The notes: generated by a model from the letters alone, not told the origin. A stretch of 48,718 nt of DNA from Planctomycetota bacterium (GCA_029777335.1 JAKOSN010000217.1:1-48718); one strand, 5' to 3'; shown: positions 32,857 to 41,823, numbered from the stretch's first letter. A program made the numbers and translations.

Positions 32857-33072
32857 GGTTTCCTCCTTCGTCTACTTTGGGACAGAGAGGTTATCGGCAG
32901 GACGGCGCGCCGGCTTGATTGGGAGACATGGCAACTCCGCTGTGGTCCTCGGGTGCGCAGTCTGGAACCGATCTGGATGCGCGGACCCATCAATGGTATG
33001 TACCTCCTCGCCCGGTAGCGCAGAGAGGGGCTTTTGACCCCCGCTCCCGGGAGCTGTGCGGAGAGTGCACGG

Positions 33073-35403
33073 ATGCCAAGCCGCCCTTGTGGACGACTCT
33101 GGATTCTCCTCGGCTGCCTCTGCCTGGCAGGGGCGGGTGGGTGCGGCTCGCGCAATCCCAGTTATTTTCCTTACCTCTTTCCACCCGGCTTCATTCGCCA
33201 AACCCATGCCAAGCCCAGCGGCGAGGGGTACTTCGAGGATTTTGATCCCCACGCGATCGAACTGGTGGTACGTCCGCTCTCGGGCACCAGTCCCGTGCGG
33301 AGTGAGCGCGTTCTGATCGCCACCGTTTACGACGAGAAAGGACAGCCCCGCCGGCATCGGCGGGTGGAGTGGATGCTCGAAGGGGCGGGGAACATTGTGG
33401 AGGTAGATGAAAGCGGCTACCTCGGCTGTCGCGGTTACAAGGTGGATAATCGCTATGCCGTGAGTTACACCGATTACCTCGAACATCGCTTCACACGCGG
33501 GAACAACGATCCCACCGATGACTTTGTCATTCGGCCAGGGCAATCGTGGTGTGTGATCACGGCCGCTGTCGAGGGCGATACCCATGTCACCGTCTACGCC
33601 CCCGAGATCGCCAACTGGCAGAAAAGCAAGGTCTTCATCAATCATCACTGGGTCGATGCCGAGTGGACGTTCCCTCCCCCGGCGGCCCGGCGTACGGGCA
33701 CCGATCACACCTTCATTACCTCCGTCTATCGCCACACCGATCATCAGCCGCTGGCAGGATACCGGGTGCGTTATCGGCTGCTCGATGGTCCGCCGGCGGT
33801 CTTCACGCGCTCCCGCGGACCCGAACAGGTGGCCGTCACCGATCTGAGTGGCAATGCGGTTGCCACCCTGGCTCAGCTGCAGCCCAGCGCCGGGGTGAAT
33901 CGGGTGGCCGTCGAGATCATTCGGGCTCCCGATCCAACTGCCAGCAGTGGAGTTGGCATCGTCATCGGGCAGGGAGAAAGTCAGGTTTCGTGGCAGGCAC
34001 CGATTCTCGGCATGAAGATCGATTCTCCCCCCGCGCCACTCCTGGGCCAGGAGATCCCCTGTTCCTTGATTGTCAGCAACACTGGGCTGGTGGAAACGCG
34101 CTCCATGACCGTGCGGGCTCCCATCCCCGAGGGAGTTCGTGTGGTGCGCTCCGATCCACCCGCGACCGTGGAAGGCAATCTGCTGGTGTGGACGCTGGGG
34201 GATCTCAAGGGACAGCAAAACCGCAAACTGGAGGTGGTTTTCCAGCCCACCAAACTGGGACCGGTGCCTTTGCAGGCCAATCTGGTCACCGAGGAAGGCT
34301 TGCGCGCCGAGAGCAAGCTGAATATTCAGGTCACGCAGCCGGGGTTGAAGATGACCGTCGGCGGACCCACGAGCGGGTTAATCGGCGTGCCCGTGACCTA
34401 TCAGATCAAGGTCAGCAATCCGGGCACGGCGCCCACTTCCGATGTTCTGCTGAAAGCGAGTTTCGATGCGGGGCTGGAGGCGCCGGACGTGCGCGCCAAC
34501 CCCATCGAGTTGAAACTGCCGCAACCGCTGGCTCCTGGCGAGGAACGTGTGGTTCCGCTCACGCTGGTGCCGCGCCAGGCGGGCAAGCTCTGGTTGCGCC
34601 TGGCAGGGACCGGGTCGACCAACCTGACCGCCCAGGGCGAACACGCCGTCACCGTGCAGGACGCCCGGCTGGCAATCAAGATCACCGGTCCGCAGGTGCG
34701 CTATGTCGATCGACCGGTGCAGTGGGATGTGCTGGTGAGTAATCCGGGCCAGACGCCGTTGATCGAGACCGTGATCCGGGCTGTCCTCCCGGCGGAAGTC
34801 GAGTTCACCTCGGCCAGCGAGAATGGGCAACTCCAGGGACGCGAAGTGAGCTGGCAAGTGGGCGCGCTGAAGGCGGGGGAACAGAAACATCTGCAACTCA
34901 CCACGCGGTGTGCTTCTCCGGCAGAGAAGGCAGTGTTGAAGGCCCAGGCCAGTGCGACCGTGACCGGGTTCACCCCCGCGCCCGAGAGCGGACCGCCGGT
35001 TCGAGCTGAAACGCAGGAAACGCTGGAGATTCGTGGTTTGCCGGCGTTCCGCCTGGAAGTGACCGATGAGACCGATCCGGTGCAGGTGGGGGCACAAACC
35101 AACTATCGCATCGAGGTGAACAACCAGGGTTCGCTGCGTGGCAACCAGGTGGAGATTGTGGCGACGATTCCCCCACAGTTGCGTGTTCTGAGCGCGACCG
35201 GCCCAACGGTTTATCGCCAGGAGGGGAACAAGGTGATCTTTGCCCCGAAGGACGGTCTGGAGCCCAAGGAAACCTGGACGTACGGCATTCGGGTGGAAGC
35301 ACTCCAGCCGGGCGATGTCCGCTTCAAGGTGGAGTTGAAAGCCGGCACGCTGAGTCAGCCCGTGGTCAAGGAGCAATCCACCGCCATCTATCCTCGCCAG
35401 TGA
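33073..35403 (+). CDS. Large lipoprotein with DUF11-like beta repeats
   Basis: The 776-residue protein has a signal with a lipobox (CLCLAGAGGCGS), so the cysteine near residue 24 should be lipidated. The first 300 residues have no recognised fold. From about 310 there are at least four beta-sandwich repeats of about 110-120 residues of the DUF11/CARDB type, each with a SNTG, SNPG or NNQG turn (IVSNTGLVETRS, KVSNPGTAPTSD, LVSNPGQTPLIE, EVNNQGSLRGNQ). Such repeats occur in surface and adhesin-like proteins of planctomycetes. The ATG at 33073 begins the signal peptide directly; an in-frame start at 33034 is less likely. Confidence 0.85.
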   Translation: MPSRPCGRLWILLGCLCLAGAGGCGSRNPSYFPYLFPPGFIRQTHAKPSGEGYFEDFDPHAIELVVRPLSGTSPVRSERVLIATVYDEKGQPRRHRRVEWMLEGAGNIVEVDESGYLGCRGYKVDNRYAVSYTDYLEHRFTRGNNDPTDDFVIRPGQSWCVITAAVEGDTHVTVYAPEIANWQKSKVFINHHWVDAEWTFPPPAARRTGTDHTFITSVYRHTDHQPLAGYRVRYRLLDGPPAVFTRSRGPEQVAVTDLSGNAVATLAQLQPSAGVNRVAVEIIRAPDPTASSGVGIVIGQGESQVSWQAPILGMKIDSPPAPLLGQEIPCSLIVSNTGLVETRSMTVRAPIPEGVRVVRSDPPATVEGNLLVWTLGDLKGQQNRKLEVVFQPTKLGPVPLQANLVTEEGLRAESKLNIQVTQPGLKMTVGGPTSGLIGVPVTYQIKVSNPGTAPTSDVLLKASFDAGLEAPDVRANPIELKLPQPLAPGEERVVPLTLVPRQAGKLWLRLAGTGSTNLTAQGEHAVTVQDARLAIKITGPQVRYVDRPVQWDVLVSNPGQTPLIETVIRAVLPAEVEFTSASENGQLQGREVSWQVGALKAGEQKHLQLTTRCASPAEKAVLKAQASATVTGFTPAPESGPPVRAETQETLEIRGLPAFRLEVTDETDPVQVGAQTNYRIEVNNQGSLRGNQVEIVATIPPQLRVLSATGPTVYRQEGNKVIFAPKDGLEPKETWTYGIRVEALQPGDVRFKVELKAGTLSQPVVKEQSTAIYPRQ

Positions 35404-35486
35404 CAGGCACTGGCCCTCGCGGACCCGCCAAGGGAATCCCGCCTGCTGTGCACGCACTGACAACGAGGTGTCAGGACGCCCGGATG

Positions 35487-36653
35487 TCAGCGCGTTTCTT
35501 TCTCCTCCGGAGTCACCGGGCCACCCTGAATCTGCGCCTTACGGATCTGGGCGAGTTCGGCCGAGCGGCTGTTGGGGAAAGCCTGTAAGATGAGATCCAG
35601 ATAGTAGACCGCTTGCTGCGGTTGGCCCTGCTTCAGTTGCAACTCGGCCATGGCCAGGTAGAGCATCCCGTAGCGGGTGGGGAGATTGTCGCACACCTGC
35701 TGAAGCCAGGCGCGATTGTTCTTGATCGAGGTCGCCAACTGGTTGGCCTCGGCCGCCTCGGGCAGATCGAGGTACTGGGTCGTCAGCAATTCGCAACGAT
35801 CCAGACAGCTCAGATACTGTTCGGTGCGGAAATCCTGGCGTGCTTGCTGGAGAATCTCGCGTGCCTGGAGGACGCGTTCGCGCACCTTCCCTTCCAGATG
35901 ACTGGTCGCCCGGTTGACGAGCGGGGCGGCGTCGGTGGCTGCCCGAGTGCCGGGGTACTGGCGGACCAGTTCGCTCAGCACCCGATGCGCTTCCTCGGAT
36001 TGTCCGGGGGAATCGAGCAATTGTCGTCCGCGCTGCAGTTGTTCCTGGGCCCGGGATTCCAGCTCGCGCACCAGCTGAATGGCACGCGTGGCCGAGGGCG
36101 TGGCGGATTCCTGCTTGGCGAGCGGGAACAGCAAGGGGAGTGCCTGTTCCGGGTGTCCTTCGGCCAGGGCCCGCTCGGCCTGGGCGAGGGAGCGCGCCAT
36201 CTGTTCGTCGTGCGTGAGGGAGGTGGGGGTCGGCGCCGGAGCTTCCGGCAAGGCGGTCTGCAAGAACTCCTGAAAGCGGGGCGTTTCCATGTAGCCTTCG
36301 CGAATGGAGAGGATGCGTCCCGCCGAGGTGGCCACCACCAGGGTCGGATAGTTCTGGATATTCAGCGCGCGCGTGAGCGCTGGATTGCGCTCCGCCTGAA
36401 TACGGAGCGGCACAAACTGCTGGTTCAGGGTGGTCACCACGGCGGTATCGCGAAAAGGCACGGCGTCCAGTTGATCGCAGCCCGGACAGTTGGCGCTGAC
36501 AAACTCGATGAGCAGAGGACGATTGGTTTGCTCGGCTTCCTTGCGCGCCTGGGCGTAATCCTGGCGCCAGTCGATCTGCTGGGCGCGCGCGGGATTCTGA
36601 ATCCAGACGGCCCCGACAACAAACAAACAGCGAAGCCATCCCTGGCGTTTCAT
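35487..36653 (-). CDS. Exported thioredoxin-fold protein with TPR-like C-terminus
   Basis: The 388-residue protein has a signal peptide (cleavage near ARA, about residue 24) and a thioredoxin-like domain (about 28-135) with NCPGCDQ as redox motif and a cis-proline segment (IQNYPTLVV). The C-terminal half is helical with tetratricopeptide-like repeats and ends in YLAMAELQLKQGQPQQAVYY. The layout resembles exported disulphide reductases, with the repeats as a binding module. GGAGG precedes the ATG by 9 bases. It is 44 bases downstream of the recombinase gene and probably co-transcribed. Confidence 0.88.
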   Translation of the reverse strand: MKRQGWLRCLFVVGAVWIQNPARAQQIDWRQDYAQARKEAEQTNRPLLIEFVSANCPGCDQLDAVPFRDTAVVTTLNQQFVPLRIQAERNPALTRALNIQNYPTLVVATSAGRILSIREGYMETPRFQEFLQTALPEAPAPTPTSLTHDEQMARSLAQAERALAEGHPEQALPLLFPLAKQESATPSATRAIQLVRELESRAQEQLQRGRQLLDSPGQSEEAHRVLSELVRQYPGTRAATDAAPLVNRATSHLEGKVRERVLQAREILQQARQDFRTEQYLSCLDRCELLTTQYLDLPEAAEANQLATSIKNNRAWLQQVCDNLPTRYGMLYLAMAELQLKQGQPQQAVYYLDLILQAFPNSRSAELAQIRKAQIQGGPVTPEEKETR

Positions 36654-36697
36654 ACGTGCTTTTCCTCCCTGAAAAGCGGGCGCGGCCGACCGTCCTG

Positions 36698-37591
36698 TCA
36701 GGCCCGGGGATGCGCCTTGTGATAGCTATCCTTCAAGCGCTGGGTGGTCACATGGGTGTAGATCTGGGTGGTGGCGAGATTCCTGTGCCCCAGCAATTCC
36801 TGCACGCTGCGAATGTCCGCCCCGGCATCGAGCAGATGGGTGGCGAAGCTGTGGCGCAACGTGTGCGGGCTGGTTCGGGGATCAAGGCCCGCCTGGGCGA
36901 GGTATTTCTCCAGTAATCTCCCCACACTGCGGGCAGACAGACGCGTGCCATTTTTGTTCAGAAAGAGCGCATCCTGCCCGCGGGGACGTAGCAGGGCCTG
37001 GCGCAGGGGGAGCCAGTTTCGCAGCGCCGTGACGGCAGGTGGACCAAAGAGGGCCAGCCGTTCCCGTCGTCCCTTGCCGCGGATGGTCGCGGTCCCGCTA
37101 TCCAGATCGATATCGCTGACATCCAGCCCGGTGAGTTCACTCACGCGCAGCCCGGCGGAATACAGAACTTCCAGCAACGCCCGATCGCGCTGGCCCAGGG
37201 GGGTGTCCGTGGGAGGCGCTTCCAGCAAGCGCAGCAGATCGTCGCAGGTGAGAAAATGCGGGAGAACCTTCTCCTGGCGCGGGCCGCGCAACCCGGCGGC
37301 GGGGTTGTTGCTGAGGATTCCCTGGCGACATAAAAAGCGACACCACGAACGTATGGCCGCCACTCGCCGCGCGATGGTGCGCTTGGCGTAATTTTGTTCA
37401 TGCAACCAGCTCAGGTAGGAGCGCAGCAGCCGCGTGGTCAGGCGCGAGGGATCCATCTGCTGCTGGCCGGGGCGACTGCGAAAGAACTCCAGCGCCTGCG
37501 TCAGATCCTCACGATAGGATTTGACCGTGTGCGCCGAGGAGTTCTTTTCCAGGGCCAGATGGTGCAGAAACTCGGCGAGGGCTTCATCCAT
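36698..37591 (-). CDS. xerC: Tyrosine recombinase XerC/XerD
   Basis: The 297-residue protein has the SAM-like N-terminal core-binding domain (about 1-88) and a catalytic domain with all six residues: R149 (AGLRVSEL), K173 (RGKGRRERL), H243 and R246 (HTLRHSFA), H269 (LGHRN) and nucleophile Y278 (IYTHV). Length and motifs fit the chromosomal Xer recombinases that resolve dimers at dif. XerC and XerD cannot be told apart by eye. It lies between a 74-residue gene (27-base gap) and the thioredoxin gene. There are no flanking attachment repeats or phage genes, so a housekeeping role is likely. Confidence 0.93.
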   Translation of the reverse strand: MDEALAEFLHHLALEKNSSAHTVKSYREDLTQALEFFRSRPGQQQMDPSRLTTRLLRSYLSWLHEQNYAKRTIARRVAAIRSWCRFLCRQGILSNNPAAGLRGPRQEKVLPHFLTCDDLLRLLEAPPTDTPLGQRDRALLEVLYSAGLRVSELTGLDVSDIDLDSGTATIRGKGRRERLALFGPPAVTALRNWLPLRQALLRPRGQDALFLNKNGTRLSARSVGRLLEKYLAQAGLDPRTSPHTLRHSFATHLLDAGADIRSVQELLGHRNLATTQIYTHVTTQRLKDSYHKAHPRA

Positions 37592-37618
37592 GGCGAATCT
37601 CGCAAAGGATGGCGATGG

Positions 37619-37843
37619 TCACAGGCGCGATTTTTTGTCCGCCGGAGACGATTGACTCGCCAGCGCCTGTTGCCAGATTTTCTCGGTCAACACCGCGGCG
37701 TCGAACCAGTTCAGGCTCAGGTCGGTTTGCGCGGCGTGGGCACGCAACTGCTCCAGGAGTGCCTGCCGGCTGTCATCATCGTAGACATAAACATAGCGTT
37801 CGTCGCCCTTGAGAAGCGCAAGAACATTGAACTCCTGTGCCAT
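37619..37843 (-). CDS. Small conserved-looking protein upstream of xerC
   Basis: The 74-residue product begins MAQEFNVLALLKGDERYVYVYDD and continues with a helical region (ALLEQLRAHAAQTDLSLNWF). Its strand-then-helix layout suggests a compact alpha/beta fold. A G-rich ribosome-binding site (GGGGGTGAT) precedes the ATG. The 27-base gap to xerC implies one transcript. I recognise no family, but codon use and spacing look genuine. Confidence 0.65.
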   Translation of the reverse strand: MAQEFNVLALLKGDERYVYVYDDDSRQALLEQLRAHAAQTDLSLNWFDAAVLTEKIWQQALASQSSPADKKSRL

Positions 37844-38120
37844 GCATCACCCCCAGTCAGGAGCCATGGTCATCCCGGAGAATATCGACGCGGTGTGCTG
37901 AGGCGGAGCAGCCAAAGGGAGCGAACCGCCACGAGGAAAATCGGGTGCCCCGGTGTGATCGTGCGTTCTTGCCTGGTTTACCCAGTCTCTCTCCGGTATG
38001 CTGCAAAGAGATGACACGGCATCGTCTTGATTTCAGCCGCGGTGGTTTCTAGGATTTAAGATTGTTCAGGTGGCGTATATCTTGTAACTAGGGGACGCTG
38101 CACTTCCTCGTGAGGACGGC

Positions 38121-38498
38121 ATGGCCAGGAAAAGGCGAACAACTGAGCCCACACTCCCTGCAGTAACTTCCGAGCGTGCTGCGCGTCTGAGTCGCTTGCT
38201 GACTCTTCTCGGCCAGGGAGGGCAAACGCGCGCTGCGCTGATGCGACGGCTCAAACTCGATGTGCGCGGTTTTTACCGCGATTTACAACTGTTGCGGGCC
38301 GCCGGCATTGAGGTGCGGCTCGCGGAAGGGACCTACAAGTTGACCGGAACCGCCGAGGCGGCTCTGCAGCGGTTACCCTTCCCCGATCCGCGCTTGACGG
38401 TGCAGGAAGCGGTCCAGCTGAGCAAGGGTCGCTCGGCGGCGCACCAGAAGCTCAAGGATTCCCTGGACCACATCCTGCCAGAACAGGCCCAGAAATAG
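38121..38498 (+). CDS. Small HTH (DeoR/WYL-type N-terminal) DNA-binding protein
   Basis: The 125-residue protein has a winged-helix domain at about 20-75 (RLSRLLTLLGQGGQTRAALM, then RRLKLDVRGFYRDLQLLRAAG) of the HTH_11/DeoR type and a short wing (GIEVRLAEGTYKL). The remaining 50 residues are helical. It has no ligand-binding WYL or sugar-isomerase domain, so it is a stand-alone binder or truncated family member. The basic N-terminus (MARKRRTTE) may add DNA contacts. It is convergent with the PEP-CTERM gene and close to the exosortase locus, but a regulatory link is only positional. Confidence 0.7.
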   Translation: MARKRRTTEPTLPAVTSERAARLSRLLTLLGQGGQTRAALMRRLKLDVRGFYRDLQLLRAAGIEVRLAEGTYKLTGTAEAALQRLPFPDPRLTVQEAVQLSKGRSAAHQKLKDSLDHILPEQAQK

Positions 38499-38510
38499 GA
38501 ACACGAAATG

Positions 38511-38548
38511 AGACAGGCGACCGTGTGTTGTCACACGATCGCCTGTCT
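38511..38548. terminator. Bidirectional hairpin terminator
   Basis: A 17-bp stem with one mismatch (38511-38527 with 38532-38548) closes a TTGT tetraloop between the convergent HTH and PEP-CTERM genes. It is followed by CTCTCTCTG on the plus strand. It can serve both transcripts. Confidence 0.75.
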
Positions 38549-38586
38549 CTCTCTGCTGCCGAGCGCCTCTTCTCGGTCAACCCTTC

Positions 38587-39291
38587 TTATGCGGTGGGCT
38601 GTCGTTTCAGCTTTCGTCGCGTGTACCACATGCCCGCCACTCCCATCACACCCCACAGAGCCAGCGAAGCAGGTTCGGGAACGACGGCCGGATTGGCCGC
38701 CTGCGAGAAGGAGGCACTTCCTCCGGTCCGGCCACCCTGGCTAAAGACATCGTTGAAATTGACACTGGCAGGGTTCGCGTTCAGCGTGATCGTCGTGAGC
38801 CCCCCATTGAAGAAGGGGGAGTAGTCAAAACCAGTCGTGTTCGAGGTGAGGAGGTCGTTGCCGTTGACGATCGCCGTGTTGGTGCTCGCATTCGGGACGA
38901 ATAGAGTGCCAAACGTCAGGTCGAAGCTAGCTTGCCCGCCTCCCTGCGCCATTGTGGGATTGATCGTTTTCCCCCCCGGGTAGGAGGTGACAGAGAATTC
39001 GTACGTGGTGCCTCCCCCTGAGGTGGAAACGGGATTGGGATTCACACTCAAGTTGGAGAAGGTTGTCGGGAGCCAGTTCGGAACCCCCAAACTTACCCCG
39101 TTGTGCTTGGTGATAAACGCTTCGGTGACGCTCAGGGTGAATGACCCACTTCCATCGGGAGCGAGGGTGAAACTCCCTGCGATACCGTCCATGGTGGTGA
39201 TGGGATCCGCCTGCACTTCTTGCCGGGCACCAAGCCACACGCTGAGCAGCAGGACGAGTGCTGCCAGTTTGCGCGTCGACAGTAGACTCAT
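38587..39291 (-). CDS. PEP-CTERM sorting-signal protein
   Basis: The 234-residue protein has a signal peptide (about 1-28, ending VQA) and a serine/threonine/asparagine/glycine-rich beta-type body without cysteines. It ends in a textbook PEP-CTERM tail: VPEPAS at 204-209, a hydrophobic helix (LALWGVMGVAGMWY) and a basic end (TRRKLKR). Such proteins are recognised and processed by exosortase at the PEP motif after export, and many end up in the extracellular matrix. GAGGAGA lies about 7 bases before the ATG. The exosortase gene lies divergently 776 bases away, so this is its likely cognate substrate. Confidence 0.93.
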   Translation of the reverse strand: MSLLSTRKLAALVLLLSVWLGARQEVQADPITTMDGIAGSFTLAPDGSGSFTLSVTEAFITKHNGVSLGVPNWLPTTFSNLSVNPNPVSTSGGGTTYEFSVTSYPGGKTINPTMAQGGGQASFDLTFGTLFVPNASTNTAIVNGNDLLTSNTTGFDYSPFFNGGLTTITLNANPASVNFNDVFSQGGRTGGSASFSQAANPAVVPEPASLALWGVMGVAGMWYTRRKLKRQPTA

Positions 39292-39396
39292 GGATGCTCT
39301 CCTCTAGGCTTACTTGCGCCAGCCCGTGGGGGATCTCGGGCGGGTGAGATGTTGGTTTGGATTATGAATACAGACCATCTCACCGTTTCAGTTCCA

Positions 39397-39410
39397 GCAT
39401 ATCTCGGACC
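39397..39410 (-). promoter_or_regulatory. Weak sigma-54 promoter candidate upstream of the PEP-CTERM gene
   Basis: On the minus strand, TGGTCCG (from 39411) and ATGC are spaced so that GG and GC are exactly 10 bases apart, as sigma-54 requires. Only about nine of twelve consensus bases match, so chance occurrence is quite possible. It is about 106 bases upstream of the ATG. Confidence 0.25.
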
Positions 39411-39490
39411 AAATCCCTCTCTGGAAAATGATTGGCGCCACGCCAGAGGGGTGCCGGCAGAGGGGACTCATGATGTGTATTTCGTAAGAT

Positions 39491-39496
39491 ATTATA
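39491..39496 (-). promoter_or_regulatory. Possible -10 box for the PEP-CTERM gene
   Basis: A perfect TATAAT on the minus strand sits inside the only clearly AT-rich stretch of the spacer (about 39480-39520). No good -35 box lies at 16-18 bases. The leader would be about 190 bases. It competes with the sigma-54 candidate at 39397. Confidence 0.3.
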
Positions 39497-39600
39497 AAAT
39501 AAATAGTTGCAATAAATGATTCTCGCTGCGGTGTCCTGGTCTCCCCCTGAGCCATTTCCTCCTTGAATGCGCGCGAATTGCGCCCGGATCGTTTCGACTC

Positions 39601-39733
39601 GTTAACAGCCTCCCTTAACGCGTGTTAACGGTAGCTACGATTCAGATTGCGCGTGACCTGCCGCTCGGGATCACGCTCGTTTGACCAGGTCAACCGCGCA
39701 AATTGTAAACCCCTGTTAACGCGGAGCGCTAAC
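39601..39733. promoter_or_regulatory. Cluster of GTTAAC-type dyads: candidate upstream activator sites
   Basis: Within 133 bases there are GTTAAC (39601-39606), TTAAC-GCGT-GTTAA (39615-39628), GCGTGA-N14-TCACGC (39651-39676), TTGACC-A-GGTCAA (39681-39693) and GTTAACGC-GGA-GCGCTAAC (39715-39733, one mismatch). The GTTAAC-bearing dyads resemble one another. They end about 150 bases upstream of the sigma-54 promoter, within the range of enhancer sites for a sigma-54 activator. Confidence 0.5.
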
Positions 39734-39880
39734 CCGTAAAGGACACGATGCCAATCGGGTCGGGGCAGGAGGTGTGGTTCTGGATTTCCTCCGAATGTCG
39801 TAACTCTTTCTGTGACAATTGCTTGATGGGAAAAGAAGCCCTCCTTTTCTGGGGGGGCTCTGCGGTTCCAGAGGCGGGGT

Positions 39881-39895
39881 TGGCATGGTGATTGC
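39881..39895 (+). promoter_or_regulatory. Sigma-54 (-24/-12) promoter reading into the exosortase operon
   Basis: TGGCATG-N4-TTGC matches the TGGCACG-N4-TTGC consensus at ten of eleven fixed positions, with the correct 10-base spacing between the invariant GG (39882-39883) and GC (39894-39895). It lies outside any gene and is oriented toward the exosortase. Transcription would start near 39906, giving a leader of about 160 bases. Confidence 0.75.
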
Positions 39896-40066
39896 TCTAC
39901 AGAAAAGTGTGCGAATGAATCAAATTACGGGGGATTCATCTCGCATCTCAGTGCTCACCGCCCACCACGAGCGGGGGGCAAACCAACGGACAGAGAAGAT
40001 TCGAGACAGGGACTCGGCGCCTGTCTCGGCGCTCCCGACGGACCTTTGGACACGGGGTCGAGCGTG

Positions 40067-41749
40067 ATGGCTGCTGATTCCGCCCTCAAAGATACGGCCA
40101 CGGGCGGGCCACGGACGACCATACCGTCGATACCTTCGGGACCGATGGTGTCGCCGCGCGTGCTGGGGAGCGGGGTAGCCATCCTGGTGTTGGCGGTCTA
40201 CGCTCCGCGTCTGCTTGAATTGTATTCGTTCTGGTGTGCCGACCCGAACTATTCGCACGGCTTTCTGGTGCCGCTGGTGAGCGGTTTCTTCGCTTACCAG
40301 GTGGTGCGCGAGCGGGGACTCCCTCAGGGAGGAGATCTCCAGGCCGGGCTGGTCTGGTTCGTGGGTGGATGCTGTTTGCATCTGCTGGCGCTCCTCGTCT
40401 GGTGGCCGCTGGTCGATTGTCTTGCCCTGTCCGCCCTCCTGTATGGGATCGCGGTCCTGCTGGGAGGAAGAAGCTGGGCCAGGAATTTCCTATTCCCGAT
40501 CTTTTTTCTCTTTTTCATGTTTCCGCTGCCGGTCAGTGTGACCGAGAAAGCGGCCCTGTGGCTGCAAGGGGTGGTCAGCAATCTGGCGGCGCCGATACTC
40601 GGTATCTTCATCCCTGCCTTTCAGCAGGGCAATCAGATTCACCTGCCCGGCCAGCGGCTTGAGGTGGGTGAGGCGTGCAGTGGTCTGCGTCAGGTGGTGG
40701 CGTTCTCCGCCCTGACGTGCATTGTGGTGTATTGCCAGCGGCGACACTGGGTGGCGAACGTGTGTCTGCTCGCCAGTGCGCCGGTGGTGGCCATCCTGGC
40801 CAACGTCCTGCGAGTGCTGTTGATGGCCGTGGTTCTCCTCTACGGCGGCGAAAAGTGGATTAGCGGGATCTACCATGATCTGTGGGGGTTGGTCGGCATG
40901 GCAGCCGGGCTGGTCCTGCTGCTGCTGGTCAGCAAGTGGTTGAATCATGTCCTGGTGGGAACAGCGGAAGCGGCTGCTTCCGCCGAGGGGGTTATCCCCG
41001 CCCCCTCAACTTCTCTTGTTGGGGTGTCGTCGGACAGAGAGTTCCGTCGTCTGGGACTCGGGGTTGCCATGGTCTGTCTGGGGGTGACCCTGGCAGGCCA
41101 GTGGGGGCTGGGGCAATACCTCACCGCAGGTCAAATGCCCACCCCTCCGGAACTAGAGAATGGCGTGCTCAAGAGCTTCCCCGTGTCCGTGGGGGCCTGG
41201 TCTGGTGAGTCTGTCTCATCGGCCAGGCTCCCCTCTTCTGTTCGCGACTACTACAACGAGGCAGACGATCAGTTCTGTGGCAATTTCAGCGACGATGGGC
41301 GGTTGGTGTGCAACCTGTGGATGATTCATCGCCGCGATGGCAAGGACCGAGAACACCATCCGGACATCTGCTACAAGGTGATTGGCTCCCAGCCCGAGGC
41401 CGAAGGCAACAAGGAAATTGTCGTCCCTGACCAGGCGGAGCCGATTCGCCGGCTTTGCTACACGGATGGTCGCCAGAAGACGTATGTCTTTTACTGGCAC
41501 TACACCCTCGAACCGCCCGCCGCCGCCGAGGCAGCCCTTTCTCCCCTGCAACGCTTCCACCTGCGGCGGACCCAACGCCTCCCCAGCGTTACCGTGGAAG
41601 TGTTCACCAATGCTCAGTCCCCGCAAGAACTGGATCGAGCGGAGCAGTTCGTCAAGGCGGTTGACGCAACCTTGCGACCCCGGCTCCCGTCCACCGCGCG
41701 GCTGGGTAGTCAAGCCCTCCCCATTCGCTATACCGGCGCGGCCCGCTGA
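40067..41749 (+). CDS. Exosortase fused to an EpsI-like domain
   Basis: The 560-residue protein has eight or so membrane helices in its first 300 residues with the exosortase catalytic residues: Cys204 (GEACSGLRQ), Arg249 (ANVLRVLLM) and His270 (GIYHDLWG). Another helix (about 330-350) precedes an EpsI-type domain (about 365-550) with FPVSVGAWSG, VCNLWMIHRR and HHPDICYKVIG. Exosortases cleave or transfer PEP-CTERM proteins at the membrane. EpsI is usually fused to or beside the exosortase and linked to exopolysaccharide production. The fusion resembles planctomycete exosortases (XrtU-like, from memory). The start is the ATG at 40067; GTG 40064 and TTG 40046 are also in frame. Confidence 0.93.
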   Translation: MAADSALKDTATGGPRTTIPSIPSGPMVSPRVLGSGVAILVLAVYAPRLLELYSFWCADPNYSHGFLVPLVSGFFAYQVVRERGLPQGGDLQAGLVWFVGGCCLHLLALLVWWPLVDCLALSALLYGIAVLLGGRSWARNFLFPIFFLFFMFPLPVSVTEKAALWLQGVVSNLAAPILGIFIPAFQQGNQIHLPGQRLEVGEACSGLRQVVAFSALTCIVVYCQRRHWVANVCLLASAPVVAILANVLRVLLMAVVLLYGGEKWISGIYHDLWGLVGMAAGLVLLLLVSKWLNHVLVGTAEAAASAEGVIPAPSTSLVGVSSDREFRRLGLGVAMVCLGVTLAGQWGLGQYLTAGQMPTPPELENGVLKSFPVSVGAWSGESVSSARLPSSVRDYYNEADDQFCGNFSDDGRLVCNLWMIHRRDGKDREHHPDICYKVIGSQPEAEGNKEIVVPDQAEPIRRLCYTDGRQKTYVFYWHYTLEPPAAAEAALSPLQRFHLRRTQRLPSVTVEVFTNAQSPQELDRAEQFVKAVDATLRPRLPSTARLGSQALPIRYTGAAR

Positions 41750-41823
41750 TCACCGGATCAGAGGGACAGCAGCATCGACCTGGGCCCCTGATCCCCGGAG
41801 CCCTGCACCTGGAGATCACAAAG

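Noticed and set aside
36698..37591. Integrase of a mobile element
   Set aside because: No attachment repeats, transposase, phage or cassette genes are nearby; length and motifs fit chromosomal XerC/XerD.
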